Shown here: positions 1 through 7,341 of the stretch, one piece after another
Layout of the letters: the number at the start of each line of letters is the position of its first letter
Position numbering within the stretch: the first letter of the stretch is position 1
DNA from: DATJZH01 sp052146815
GTDB taxonomy: Bacteria; Actinomycetota; Actinomycetes; Streptosporangiales; Streptosporangiaceae
Length of the DNA: 64,000 nt
Direction of reading: 5' to 3'
NCBI GenBank assembly: GCA_052146815.1
Contig: JBKQMG010000210.1
Span: 62,001 to 126,000, forward strand
The notes under the pieces: generated by a model
What the model saw: the letters and a program-made list of their open reading frames with translations, nothing else
Told to the model about the DNA's origin: nothing
Databases searched by the model: none
Translations under genes and position numbers: made by a program

Positions 1-224
1 GGGCGTCCAGGCCCTGACTGGCCGGAGGCTTCCATCGGCAGTGGCGACCGGGCCCGGCGGGAAGCACCTTCAGCATGGGTCCTCTGCCCGAAGCCGCTCC
101 CAGATCAGGGTCGCGGCCGGGAAAGTGCTGCCCACCTTGCCGCTGAAGCTCTGCCTTCCCCGTAGTGCTGCCTTCCCTACTGCTGCCTCCCCATGCTGGC
201 ACCGGCGAGTGCGAGCATGGGCTG
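1..224. other. Left-edge stretch with no recognised gene
   Basis: No frame here gives a protein I can recognise. The reading frames that cross it are arginine- and proline-rich and look like GC-bias shadows. The next supported gene starts at 225. It may be the 3' flank of a gene outside the window. Confidence 0.4.
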
Positions 225-809
225 ATGGAAACCTCCGGCGACGCTTACCTCTTCTTCGTCAACCGCGCCCTCGACGGCATGGTCGCCATCGTCGGCGAGC
301 TCGGCGACGACCTAGCCTGCACGGCCCCGGAACTGCCCGGCGCGAATTCGCCCTACGTGATCCTGCATCACTGCCTGGCCGTCATGGATTACTGGGGCGG
401 CCACGTCGTGGCCGGCCGCGAGGTGCACCGGGACCGGGACGAGGAATTCGCTGCGAGCGGCCCGGTCGCCCGGCTGATTTCCGCTGCCGTGGCCGCCAGG
501 TGCCAGTTCGCCGAGGATATGGCGGCGGCGGAACCGGCGGCGCCGCCGCGCCGGCCGCCGTTGGCGAGCACGTGGGCGGGGCCGCCGCCGGAGACGCAGG
601 AACACGCCCTGCTGCACATCCTCGAAGAACTCGCCCAGCATCACGGCCAGGCCCAGCTCACCAGGGACCTGCACCTGCCCGGCGCGAAGACCATTAGCGC
701 CAGGAGCCGTCAGAGCCAATCTGACTGGATCACAGCACCCGCGGGAAGGACCACAGAGCCCCGGCGAGGATCACGCGACCCCGCGGGGAGGTTTTTCATG
801 ATCTCGTAA
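225..809 (+). CDS. DinB/DUF664-family protein
   Basis: Predicted 194-aa cytoplasmic protein of the DinB-like four-helix superfamily (DUF664 branch), whose members bind a divalent metal and include thiol-dependent transferases; the substrate cannot be told from sequence. Seen: a first helix with VNRALDGMVAIVGELGDD (about residues 12-29), paired histidines at 48-49 in the ILHHCLAVMDYW helix, and a last helix HILEELAQHHGQ (131-142), matching the three His-bearing helices of the family. The ATG at 225 was chosen because the family homology begins there; an in-frame ATG at 165 would only add a Pro/Leu-rich tail. The last ~40 residues are basic and Ser/Arg-rich with no family match, so the C-terminus may be altered relative to relatives. 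Confidence 0.65.
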   Translation: METSGDAYLFFVNRALDGMVAIVGELGDDLACTAPELPGANSPYVILHHCLAVMDYWGGHVVAGREVHRDRDEEFAASGPVARLISAAVAARCQFAEDMAAAEPAAPPRRPPLASTWAGPPPETQEHALLHILEELAQHHGQAQLTRDLHLPGAKTISARSRQSQSDWITAPAGRTTEPRRGSRDPAGRFFMIS

Positions 810-860
810 AGTGAGTGGTCGCGCAGGTCGCGCAGGCCCCTTTCTTACCGGATCATGGTC

Positions 861-2009
861 TTAGCGCGCCGCGGCGGCCATCCGCCGGACCGCCTCCTCG
901 ATCAGGGCGGGCGAGGTGCCCATGTTGAGGCGGGCGAAACCGCGGCCCTGCGTGCCGAAGTCCGGACCAGGAGACAGCGCGACCTTCCCGCCGGCCAGAA
1001 ACTGCGCGGTGGGATCGTCGCCGAGACCGAGCTCCCGGCAGTCGAGCCAGGCCAGGAAGCTGGCCTCAGGAGGGACATAGCGCACCGCCGGCAGGTGCTC
1101 GCTGAGCAGCCGCGCCAGCAGCACGCGGTTCTCGTCGAGCTGCCGCAAGACCGCGTCCAGCCACGGCAGGGACTCCGCAAAAGCCGCCACGGTGGCCAGC
1201 ACCCCGAGGTGCGCGGCGAGCAGCGCCTCCCAGCGCACGGCGATAACCCGGGCCGACTCTGCCGACCCGGCGACGGCGACGCCGCATTTGAGGCCGGGAA
1301 TGTTCCAGCCCTTCGAGGCGGAGGTAAAGATCACGGCCCGCTCGGTCAGCTCGTGATCGAGCGAGAGGAACGGCACATGCTCCGCGCCCGCAAGAACCAG
1401 CGGCGCGTGAATCTCGTCCACCAGCAGCCGCACCTTGCGGCGGCGGCAGATGTCGGCGATCGACAGCAGCTGCTCGCGCGACCAGACCCGGCCGAGCGGG
1501 TTGTGCGGATTGCACAGCAGGTAAGCGCTGACGCCTTCGGCGGCCAGGGCCTGATCGAGCGCGTCCAGGTCGAGGTCGTAACCGCCGTCGGCGTCGCGCC
1601 GCAGCGGCGCCTCCACGATGCGCCGGCCGATGAACTCGAGCCGGAAGAAGAACGGCGCGTACACCGGCGGGCTGATCACAATTCCGGAGCCGGGCGGCGT
1701 CAGGGCGAGAAGCATCTCCGCCACGCCGGTCATCACGTCGGGGATGGGGTAAACCCGGGCGGGATCGGGTGACCACCGCAGCCTTTTCGCGGCAACGGCC
1801 GCGAACGCCTCGCCGAGCTCGCCCCGGTGCGCGTAACCGCAGTCACCGATGGCCAGCGCCGAGGAGACGGCGTCCCTGATCGGCTGGGCCAGGTCGAAAT
1901 CCATCTCCGCGACAAACGCGGGCAGCACGTCCTCGGGGTACGTCCGCCACTTGAAGCTCTTGCGCTGCCTGAGGGTGTCCAGAGAGCAGGATCCGAGAAT
2001 GGCGTCCAT
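861..2009 (-). CDS. PatB/MalY-type aminotransferase, putative C-S beta-lyase
   Basis: PLP-dependent fold-type I enzyme of the MalY/PatB subgroup, which usually cleaves cystathionine or related cysteine S-conjugates to a thiol, pyruvate and ammonia. The 382-aa length is typical. Seen: the substrate/PLP motif CNPHNPLGRVW (166-176), DEIHAPLV with the PLP-ring Asp (198-205), and the Schiff-base lysine in SASKGWNIPGLK (Lys233). The N-terminal KWRTYPEDVLPAFVAEMDF is the usual MalY/PatB opening. Start ATG at 2009 is chosen from this homology; the open frame continues upstream as basic sequence with no homology. No clear Shine-Dalgarno is visible. It stands alone and is divergent from the secreted protein at 2369. 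Exact substrate is inferred only at family level. Confidence 0.85.
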   Translation of the reverse strand: MDAILGSCSLDTLRQRKSFKWRTYPEDVLPAFVAEMDFDLAQPIRDAVSSALAIGDCGYAHRGELGEAFAAVAAKRLRWSPDPARVYPIPDVMTGVAEMLLALTPPGSGIVISPPVYAPFFFRLEFIGRRIVEAPLRRDADGGYDLDLDALDQALAAEGVSAYLLCNPHNPLGRVWSREQLLSIADICRRRKVRLLVDEIHAPLVLAGAEHVPFLSLDHELTERAVIFTSASKGWNIPGLKCGVAVAGSAESARVIAVRWEALLAAHLGVLATVAAFAESLPWLDAVLRQLDENRVLLARLLSEHLPAVRYVPPEASFLAWLDCRELGLGDDPTAQFLAGGKVALSPGPDFGTQGRGFARLNMGTSPALIEEAVRRMAAAAR

Positions 2010-2368
2010 CAAAGGGATGCTAGCGGGCGCCCGGGCCCGGCCGTCGCGGCGCCCGCCCCGGCGCCTGGATACGCATGTCGTGAGAGGACCAGATGCCACG
2101 GGGAGGGCCTCGGCGGCCAGCACCGCCCGCCTACGGCACTGCACAGATTGTGTGTGGAGTTCAGTGTGAGTGACCGGAGTTAGCTGATGAGGCGAAAGTT
2201 ACTGGGGGTGACTTAGATACGCATGAGGCGTAGCCTCAGCTGAGGGCTAGTGATCTGCGCCCGGTGCTATGCCAGGCCGGGCACGATGATTGTTTCTCGG
2301 TGATCTGCTGGTAACCGGCGCCTCCCCCGACGACCGGCCTATCACGGGCGCATACGGAAGGCAGGGGC
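2010..2368. promoter_or_regulatory. 359-bp divergent intergenic region with repeats and inverted repeats
   Basis: No gene is evident. Two copies of GATACGCATG lie at 2068-2077 and 2216-2225. Directly after the second is TGAGGC-GTA-GCCTCA (2224-2238), whose right arm runs into the 12-bp perfect palindrome CCTCAGCTGAGG (2234-2245). This is a nested set of inverted repeats of the kind bound by a dimeric regulator, ~125 bp before the start of the secreted protein. No convincing -35/-10 pair was found. Function is inferred from symmetry only. Confidence 0.4.
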
Positions 2369-2887
2369 ATGAGAAGATCCCTGATTACCATCGCGCTAGC
2401 GATCGGACTGCTGGCCGGCGGCGCCAGCACGGCCTTTGCCGCACCGTCGGCCAGGGCACCGAAACTGCCGGTTCTCTACAACCTGGGCGGCGCTCCATTC
2501 ACAGCATGGAACCTGCCGCAGATCAGGCCGGGAGTCTTCTTCATCTTCGCTGACGGCAGCGCAGCCTTGATCGGCGCACCAGGGAGAAAAAAGGACAAGC
2601 CAATACGCTGGAAGTCCTGGACCCGACGCTCTGCTTTCGCCCGCGGGTATTACACTTGGCGCGACAAGCCGACGCCGGGCCCGTATCACTACTCGGCGAT
2701 CACGATATCGCTATGGGATGCCAGGACGCACGGCGGCATCAGGCCCGGAGTCCGCTACTACGACAAGATGACTCTTCACTTCACGCGGTGTCACTCCCAG
2801 TGCCGTGCCGTTCTCAAGTACAGGACGTTCGGTTCCGGCAAGTACCGGGCCGGGACCTGGCTCGTCATACGCGGCGGCTACCCCTAA
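2369..2887 (+). CDS. Secreted hypothetical protein
   Basis: A 172-aa protein with a clean Sec signal peptide: RR near the N-terminus, a hydrophobic run ITIALAIGLLAGGAS (6-20) and a likely signal peptidase I site after AFA (about residue 24). The mature ~148 aa is rich in Tyr, Arg and Trp and has two cysteines close together (FTRCHSQCRAV, about 139-149) that could form a disulfide. No known domain was recognised. GGAAGG and AGGGG upstream of the ATG at 2369 provide a ribosome-binding site. It is likely monocistronic, and the repeat-rich region upstream may control it. Function unknown. Confidence 0.65.
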   Translation: MRRSLITIALAIGLLAGGASTAFAAPSARAPKLPVLYNLGGAPFTAWNLPQIRPGVFFIFADGSAALIGAPGRKKDKPIRWKSWTRRSAFARGYYTWRDKPTPGPYHYSAITISLWDARTHGGIRPGVRYYDKMTLHFTRCHSQCRAVLKYRTFGSGKYRAGTWLVIRGGYP

Positions 2888-2930
2888 CAGGGACCGGGGC
2901 TGTCGGCGACGCAGCCGCCCCGAACGGCGG

Positions 2931-3303
2931 TCAGGACAGGCGGCGGATCCGCCAGGCACAGAGCCCGCCAGGAGCCAGGGCGAGGGCGAGGAAGATCGCG
3001 GTCTCGTACCACTGGAAGGCCCAGTAGCGACTGGCGGGCTGGTAGGTGATCAGCTGCCGCAGATGCTGACTGGCGAACCAGGCGTTGCACTGCTGCTCGG
3101 TGCCCGACAGGCAGGGCGACGCCGTCGGCATGACGAACACGTGACCGGTGGTGGTGATGGTCTTGCTGGAGACAATCCACGCGCCGGGCTGGTGAGGTGC
3201 CATGGTCATCTGACCGTTGCTGCTCATCTCGATATTGCTGAGGACGGGATGGATCGCCCTTGTGGCCTGGGCGGGCACAGTGAAGTGGGGCCGGACCACC
3301 TGA
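2931..3303 (-). pseudogene. Remnant (C-terminal part) of an ABC-2-type transporter permease
   Basis: The frame ends with LRQLITYQPASRYWAFQW (18 residues), then a hydrophobic helix (YETAIFLALALAPGG) and a basic tail. From memory this is the closing signature of large actinobacterial ABC-2-type permeases of ~300 aa or more. The preceding ~70 residues (GAWIVSSKTITTTG, SGTEQQCNAWF) fit the extracytoplasmic loop of the same family. Nothing upstream of about 3303 matches: no start and no earlier membrane helices are present, and a promoter for the opposite strand begins at 3326. It is therefore a truncated gene. The 5' breakpoint is approximate. Confidence 0.6.
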
Positions 3304-3325
3304 GGCAGCGGCCAACTCGCCGCGG

Positions 3326-3356
3326 TTGACCCTCCCCTTACGGGACGGCCCACGCT
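3326..3356 (+). promoter_or_regulatory. MerR-type promoter with 19-bp spacer
   Basis: TTGACC (3326-3331) is followed by a 19-bp spacer carrying the imperfect dyad CCTCCC...GGGACGG, then CACGCT (3351-3356), which keeps the A2 and T6 of an actinobacterial -10. Long 19-bp spacers with a dyad are the hallmark of MerR-family-activated promoters. The expected start site coincides with the ATG at 3363. No MerR gene is adjacent; the nearest in the window is at 61186. Confidence 0.5.
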
Positions 3357-3362
3357 GATGCC

Positions 3363-3443
3363 ATGACTTATCCATCGGGCACGCCAGTCACAGGAGAAGA
3401 AATCATGGCCCCGGTGAGTACTGCCCACGCGCAGGTCATCTAG
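3363..3443 (+). pseudogene. Truncated 5' end of a gene behind the MerR-type promoter
   Basis: A 26-codon frame opens at ATG 3363 and stops at TAG 3441-3443. Inside it an ATG at 3405 has a good Shine-Dalgarno (AGGAGA at 3392-3397) and gives MAPVSTAHAQVI before the stop. Having both a promoter and a ribosome-binding site in front of a 12-26 codon frame suggests the start of a longer gene that has been lost. It could instead be a true small peptide. No family was recognised. Confidence 0.35.
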
Positions 3444-3473
3444 TTCTCAAGCAGCTCTTAGCTCCCGGTTCCG

Positions 3474-4118
3474 CTAACCCGCATCGTGCGGCATCGGGAG
3501 GTCGCCGGTCAGGTAGCGGTCCAGGGTGGGACCGATCGCCGCCGCGAGGTCCTCGGCCGTGGCCGCGACCACCGGCTGAAAGGCCAGCACGTACCGGGCG
3601 AGGGCCAGCCCCACCATCTGGCTGGTGACCAGGGCCGCCCGGTACTCCGCCTCGGCGGGGTCGGGGCTCTGGGCGAGCTGAGCGACCGTCCCGAGGATGG
3701 CGTCGGCGAGGAACTCCCGGAACATGACGGCGGCCGGCTCGCTGGTCACGGCCGAGCGCAGCATGGCGAGGAAGGCGTCATGGACCGCGGGATCCTCCCA
3801 GGTGGCCAGCGCGGCCCGGGCCAGCTGCTCGCCGCGGCCGGTCCCGGGACTGCGGGCCCCACCGGCGAGAGCAGCGGTCACGATCTCGCTCGGCACCACC
3901 GGCACATCCATCGCCGCAGCAAAGAGCCGTTCCTTGGTGCCGTAGAAGTGGTGCACGAGCGCTGGATCCACGCCCGCATCGGCCGCGATGCCGCGGATCG
4001 TCGCCTTGTTATAGCCGTGCTCGGCGAAGCGGGACCGGGCTGCGTCCAAAATGGCCGCGCGGGTACCGCTGTCGCCGGCGCGCCGTCCGCTGCGGCTCGG
4101 CGCGCGGCTGGGCGTCAA
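3474..4118 (-). CDS. TetR/AcrR-family regulator of the ABC exporter operon
   Basis: A 214-aa repressor-type protein. The N-terminal helix-turn-helix is clear: RAAILDAARSRFAEHGYNKA then TIRGIAADAGVDPALVHHFYGTKERLF (about residues 18-64). The C-terminal ligand domain is all-helical. Start: a TTG at 4118-4116 overlaps the TGA of the ABC ATPase gene by 4 bp (TTGA), implying translational coupling. Longer in-frame extensions would run back into the ATPase gene. As the last gene of the operon that starts at 7248, it probably represses its own operon by binding the palindrome at 7263-7282. The inducer is unknown. Confidence 0.85.
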   Translation of the reverse strand: MTPSRAPSRSGRRAGDSGTRAAILDAARSRFAEHGYNKATIRGIAADAGVDPALVHHFYGTKERLFAAAMDVPVVPSEIVTAALAGGARSPGTGRGEQLARAALATWEDPAVHDAFLAMLRSAVTSEPAAVMFREFLADAILGTVAQLAQSPDPAEAEYRAALVTSQMVGLALARYVLAFQPVVAATAEDLAAAIGPTLDRYLTGDLPMPHDAG

Positions 4119-5989
4119 GCCCGCTCCCTGGCGATGTCGCCGGCGGGCAGGACCAGCTCGAAGAACCGTTCCTCCAGCGTCGCGGGCGCCCGGGACAGCC
4201 GGGCCGCATGTGCGCCGAGCGCTCGCCGGACCGTATCGAGATCCGCGGCCGGCACCCGCAGCCCGTGCCCGGCCAGGGCCGCCGGCAGCCCGGCTTCCTC
4301 CAGCGCGCGGAACGCTTCCGGCCACGAATCGGGTTCGACGACTGTCACCTGGCGGCCTCCGATGATCTGCGCGGCGGTGCCCTGCGCGACGACCCGGCCA
4401 TCTGCCATGATCACCAGCCGCCCGCACTCCCCCGCCTCCTCCATGTAGTGGGTCGTTACCAGCACGCCGGCCCCGGCGTCGGCCGCGGCGCGGATCGTGT
4501 CCCACAGCCGGGCGCGGCCGAGCGGATCGACCCCGGACGTCGGCTCGTCGAGGATGAGCAGGTCGGGGTGGTGCGACAGTGCTTCGGTGAAGGCGGCCCG
4601 GCGCTGCAGGCCGAGCGGCAGCTGGCCGACCTGCGCATCGCCGAACGCGCGAAGCTGCCCGGTCAGCTCAGCGGGCGCGCCGCCGAATACGGCCGCGGAG
4701 AACTCCAGGTTCTGCGTCACGGTCAGATCTGAGTAGAGGCCGAGTCCTTGCGGCACGTATCCGAGCCGGCGCCGGGTATCGCGCGACGGCGGCTGGCCGA
4801 AGAGCACCACGTCCCCGCTGGTGGTCGCGAGCAGGCCGAGCAGCATGCGGATCAGCGTGGTCTTGCCGGCCCCGTTCGCGCCGAGCAGTCCCACGATCTC
4901 GCCGGGCGCTACCTGCAGGGTGACCTCGCGGACGGCGGTGAACTGCCCGAACTGGCGGGTCACCCCGAGACACTGGGCGATCGGCTCGCCAGGACGCGGC
5001 CCGGCCAGATCCCTGTTCCGCCTGCCGCCCGTTGCCGCGCTGCCCGTTTGCGCACTGCCGGTTTGCCCGCTGCCCGTTGCCGCACCGTCTGCTTCCGGCG
5101 CGCGGGCCGTGGCGCGCGCAAGCTCACGGGCGAGGGCCGCGACCGTCACCGCATCCTGGAGGTCGGGCGAGATCGGCTCGCCGGACGGCTGGCTCTCGCC
5201 TGGGGGCACCCAGACCCGCCAGCGGCCGCCCCGCCGCCACGCCCGCTGGCCGGCCAGTCCCGCCGGGCGCTCCGTCGCGCCGAGCACCGTTCCCGGCAAT
5301 GCGGCGATGATCTCGTCCGGGGTGCCCGCGGCGAGCCGCTCCCCTTCATCGAGGACCAGGACTGAAGCGGCGCGCTGTGCCTCGTCCAGGTAGGACGTGG
5401 CCAGCACCACGGCAGCTCCGGCGGCCGCGGCCCGGGCCATCAGCGCCCACAGCCCGGACCGGCTGACCGGGTCGACGCCGGTGGTGGGCTCGTCCAGGAT
5501 CAGCAGGTCCGGCTGGTGCATCATCGCCGCGATCACGCCGAGCTTCTGCCGCATCCCGCCGGAAAGCTGGCCGGCCAGGCGGCCGCGCATGTCCGCGAGC
5601 CCCGCTCGGTCCAGCAGCTCGGCTGCCCGTTCCCGCGCACGCCCCGGTGCGAGGCCGTAGGCGGTGGCGCGAAACGCCAGGTTCTCGGTCACGGTCAGGT
5701 CGGGATACGTGCCCGAGCCCGCCGACAGGTAGCCGAGCCGGGCGGCAGACGGCGCGTCCACGCGGCCGCTGCCGGGCGCGAGCACCCCGGCCAGGCACCG
5801 CAGCAGCGTCGTCTTGCCCGCGCCGTCACCGCCGACCACCGCCGTCAGCTGGCCGGCCGGCGCCCAGAGTGACACGTGAGCAAGGGCGCGGGTCTCCCCA
5901 TACGAAACGGAAATTTCCTCCGCACCCCAGCCTGTATCGCCGGCCACCGTCCCGGCGCCCGCACCTGGCGTCAGGGCCGGCCGGCTCAC
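4115..5989 (-). CDS. ABC transporter with two fused ATPase domains
   Basis: A 624-aa cytoplasmic protein with two nucleotide-binding domains in tandem, like the YbhF/drug-export class of ABC-2 systems. Domain 1 has Walker A VGGDGAGKTTLL, signature LSGGMRQKLG and Walker B LLILDEPTTGVDP. Domain 2 has Walker A LLGANGAGKTTLI, a degenerate signature (LPLGLQRRAAF in place of LSGGQ) and Walker B LLILDEPTSGVDP. An Ala/Gly/Thr-rich linker joins them. Start GTG at 5989 overlaps the permease stop by 4 bp (GTGA). One canonical and one degenerate signature suggests asymmetric ATP hydrolysis. With the permease it should form an export pump; the substrate is unknown. Confidence 0.9.
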   Translation of the reverse strand: MSRPALTPGAGAGTVAGDTGWGAEEISVSYGETRALAHVSLWAPAGQLTAVVGGDGAGKTTLLRCLAGVLAPGSGRVDAPSAARLGYLSAGSGTYPDLTVTENLAFRATAYGLAPGRARERAAELLDRAGLADMRGRLAGQLSGGMRQKLGVIAAMMHQPDLLILDEPTTGVDPVSRSGLWALMARAAAAGAAVVLATSYLDEAQRAASVLVLDEGERLAAGTPDEIIAALPGTVLGATERPAGLAGQRAWRRGGRWRVWVPPGESQPSGEPISPDLQDAVTVAALARELARATARAPEADGAATGSGQTGSAQTGSAATGGRRNRDLAGPRPGEPIAQCLGVTRQFGQFTAVREVTLQVAPGEIVGLLGANGAGKTTLIRMLLGLLATTSGDVVLFGQPPSRDTRRRLGYVPQGLGLYSDLTVTQNLEFSAAVFGGAPAELTGQLRAFGDAQVGQLPLGLQRRAAFTEALSHHPDLLILDEPTSGVDPLGRARLWDTIRAAADAGAGVLVTTHYMEEAGECGRLVIMADGRVVAQGTAAQIIGGRQVTVVEPDSWPEAFRALEEAGLPAALAGHGLRVPAADLDTVRRALGAHAARLSRAPATLEERFFELVLPAGDIARERA

Positions 5990-7248
5990 GCCTCCTCCCC
6001 GGCACCGGGCGCGCTGAGTGCTTCGCTCGCCAGGGCGCGGGCCGTACTGGCGGCACCAGAGGGCGTGGCTGTGCCCGCGGGCCCGCCCGCGGCGTCCGCG
6101 GGCACGGGGCCGGCCGGCCGGTTTCGGCCTGTCCGGGCGGGCGCGAGATAGGCGCGGAACCGCAGGGTCGCCAGTGTCACCACGATCGCGCCGAGCAGCG
6201 CGAGGAAAACGAAGGGTTCCCATAGCGCGCTGATCGGCTCCGCCCGCAGCATGACGCCGCGGGAGATCTCGTTGAAGTAAGTAAGCGGAAGCAGATAGGA
6301 GATCCAGCGGACCCCCACGACGATCGAGGACAGCGGGAAGATCAGCCCCGATAGCAGCACCTGCGGCAGCGTGATCATCATCGCGAGCTGGATCGCCTGG
6401 CCCTGGTTCTGCGAGACGCTGGAGATCAGCACGCCCGTGCCGAGGGTGACGAACACGAACAGCAGTGCGCCGAGGGCGAAGACCGCGGGCGAGCCGCGGA
6501 ACGGCACCCCGAACAGCGTGATCCCGACCGCGAGCACGATCGCCAGGTCCAGGACGGCCACGACGAAGTACGGGGCGATCTTGCCCAGGAATACGTCCCG
6601 CGGCCGCAGCGGCATCACGGCCAGCTGCTCCAGCGTGCCTGACTGGCGTTCCCTGACCACCCCCAGGCTGGTGATCAGGACCCCGATGAACACCAGCACC
6701 ACGCCCGCCAGGCCGGGGATCATGATGTCGGATGTCTTGAGCCCGGGGTTATAGAGAATCGTGACCCGCGGCATCAGCACCGAGCCACCTGCCGCCGCGC
6801 CGCCAGCTGTCCCAGTGCTAACAGCACCGCTGGCCGCCGCGCCGGCACCCGCTGAGCTTCTGGCCGACGCCAGTGCGGTCAGCGCGGCGCGAGCGGAAAA
6901 CAGCTGGCTGCCGTCGATCAGCACCACCGGCCGGGTACCGCCGGTCAGCACGGCGACGACGGCATGGCCGTCCCGCAGCTGATCACGGGCCCAGGCCGGA
7001 CCCTGGCCGGGCTGCACGGACACCACGTCAAAGGAGTGCGGGAGAGCATGTGCGGCCACGCCGGCCTGCGGCCCGGCCACGGCCACCGGGATCGACGACA
7101 CGTCAAAGCTGGCCGCGTAGCCGAAGATCACCAGCAGCAGGATCGGCATCACGATCATCATCGCGAGAGTGCGCCGGTCTCGCCGCATCTGGCGGAATTC
7201 CTTGACGATCATCGCCCACATCGGCGCTCTCCTCAGCCAGCGGATCAT
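5986..7248 (-). CDS. ABC-2-type transporter permease
   Basis: A 420-aa integral membrane protein of the YhhJ/YbhR/YbhS type. It has an N-terminal cytoplasmic helix (MWAMIVKEFRQMRRDRRTLA), TM1 (MIVMPILLLVIFGYA), a large ~150-residue external domain, then a group of five or so membrane helices ending near residue 360, and a Pro/Ala-rich cytoplasmic tail. The segment VVRERQSGTLEQLAVMPLRP is the conserved loop of this family. First gene of the TetR-controlled operon. The ATG at 7248 lies only ~15 nt from the -10 box, so the mRNA leader is very short. It is the membrane partner of the fused ATPase. Confidence 0.9.
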   Translation of the reverse strand: MIRWLRRAPMWAMIVKEFRQMRRDRRTLAMMIVMPILLLVIFGYAASFDVSSIPVAVAGPQAGVAAHALPHSFDVVSVQPGQGPAWARDQLRDGHAVVAVLTGGTRPVVLIDGSQLFSARAALTALASARSSAGAGAAASGAVSTGTAGGAAAGGSVLMPRVTILYNPGLKTSDIMIPGLAGVVLVFIGVLITSLGVVRERQSGTLEQLAVMPLRPRDVFLGKIAPYFVVAVLDLAIVLAVGITLFGVPFRGSPAVFALGALLFVFVTLGTGVLISSVSQNQGQAIQLAMMITLPQVLLSGLIFPLSSIVVGVRWISYLLPLTYFNEISRGVMLRAEPISALWEPFVFLALLGAIVVTLATLRFRAYLAPARTGRNRPAGPVPADAAGGPAGTATPSGAASTARALASEALSAPGAGEEA

Positions 7249-7262
7249 TTCACCGTACGTTG

Positions 7263-7293
7263 AATTCTACGGCCGTTGAATTAACTATGTCAA
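7263..7293 (-). promoter_or_regulatory. Promoter and TetR-type operator of the ABC export operon
   Basis: On the minus strand TTGACA (7293-7288), an 18-bp spacer and TAGAAT (7269-7264) form a near-consensus housekeeping promoter, unusually strong for this GC-rich genome. A 20-bp inverted repeat (7263-7282, arms AATTC-ACGG / CCGT-GAATT, one mismatched pair) covers the spacer and the -10 box, which is the position of a repressor site. The TetR gene at the end of the same operon is the natural ligand. Binding is inferred, not shown. Confidence 0.75.
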
Positions 7294-7341
7294 TGTCCGC
7301 CTGCCTTCGCGGCAGTGCCGCCGATCTGATCAGATGGGCCC

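Noticed and set aside
855..1772. Plus-strand open frame over the PatB/MalY-type gene
   Set aside because: Antisense shadow; the minus-strand frame has complete PLP-enzyme motifs.
2884..3375. An alternative minus-strand protein overlapping the permease remnant
   Set aside because: Arg/His/Gln-rich with no homology; the other frame contains the recognisable permease end.
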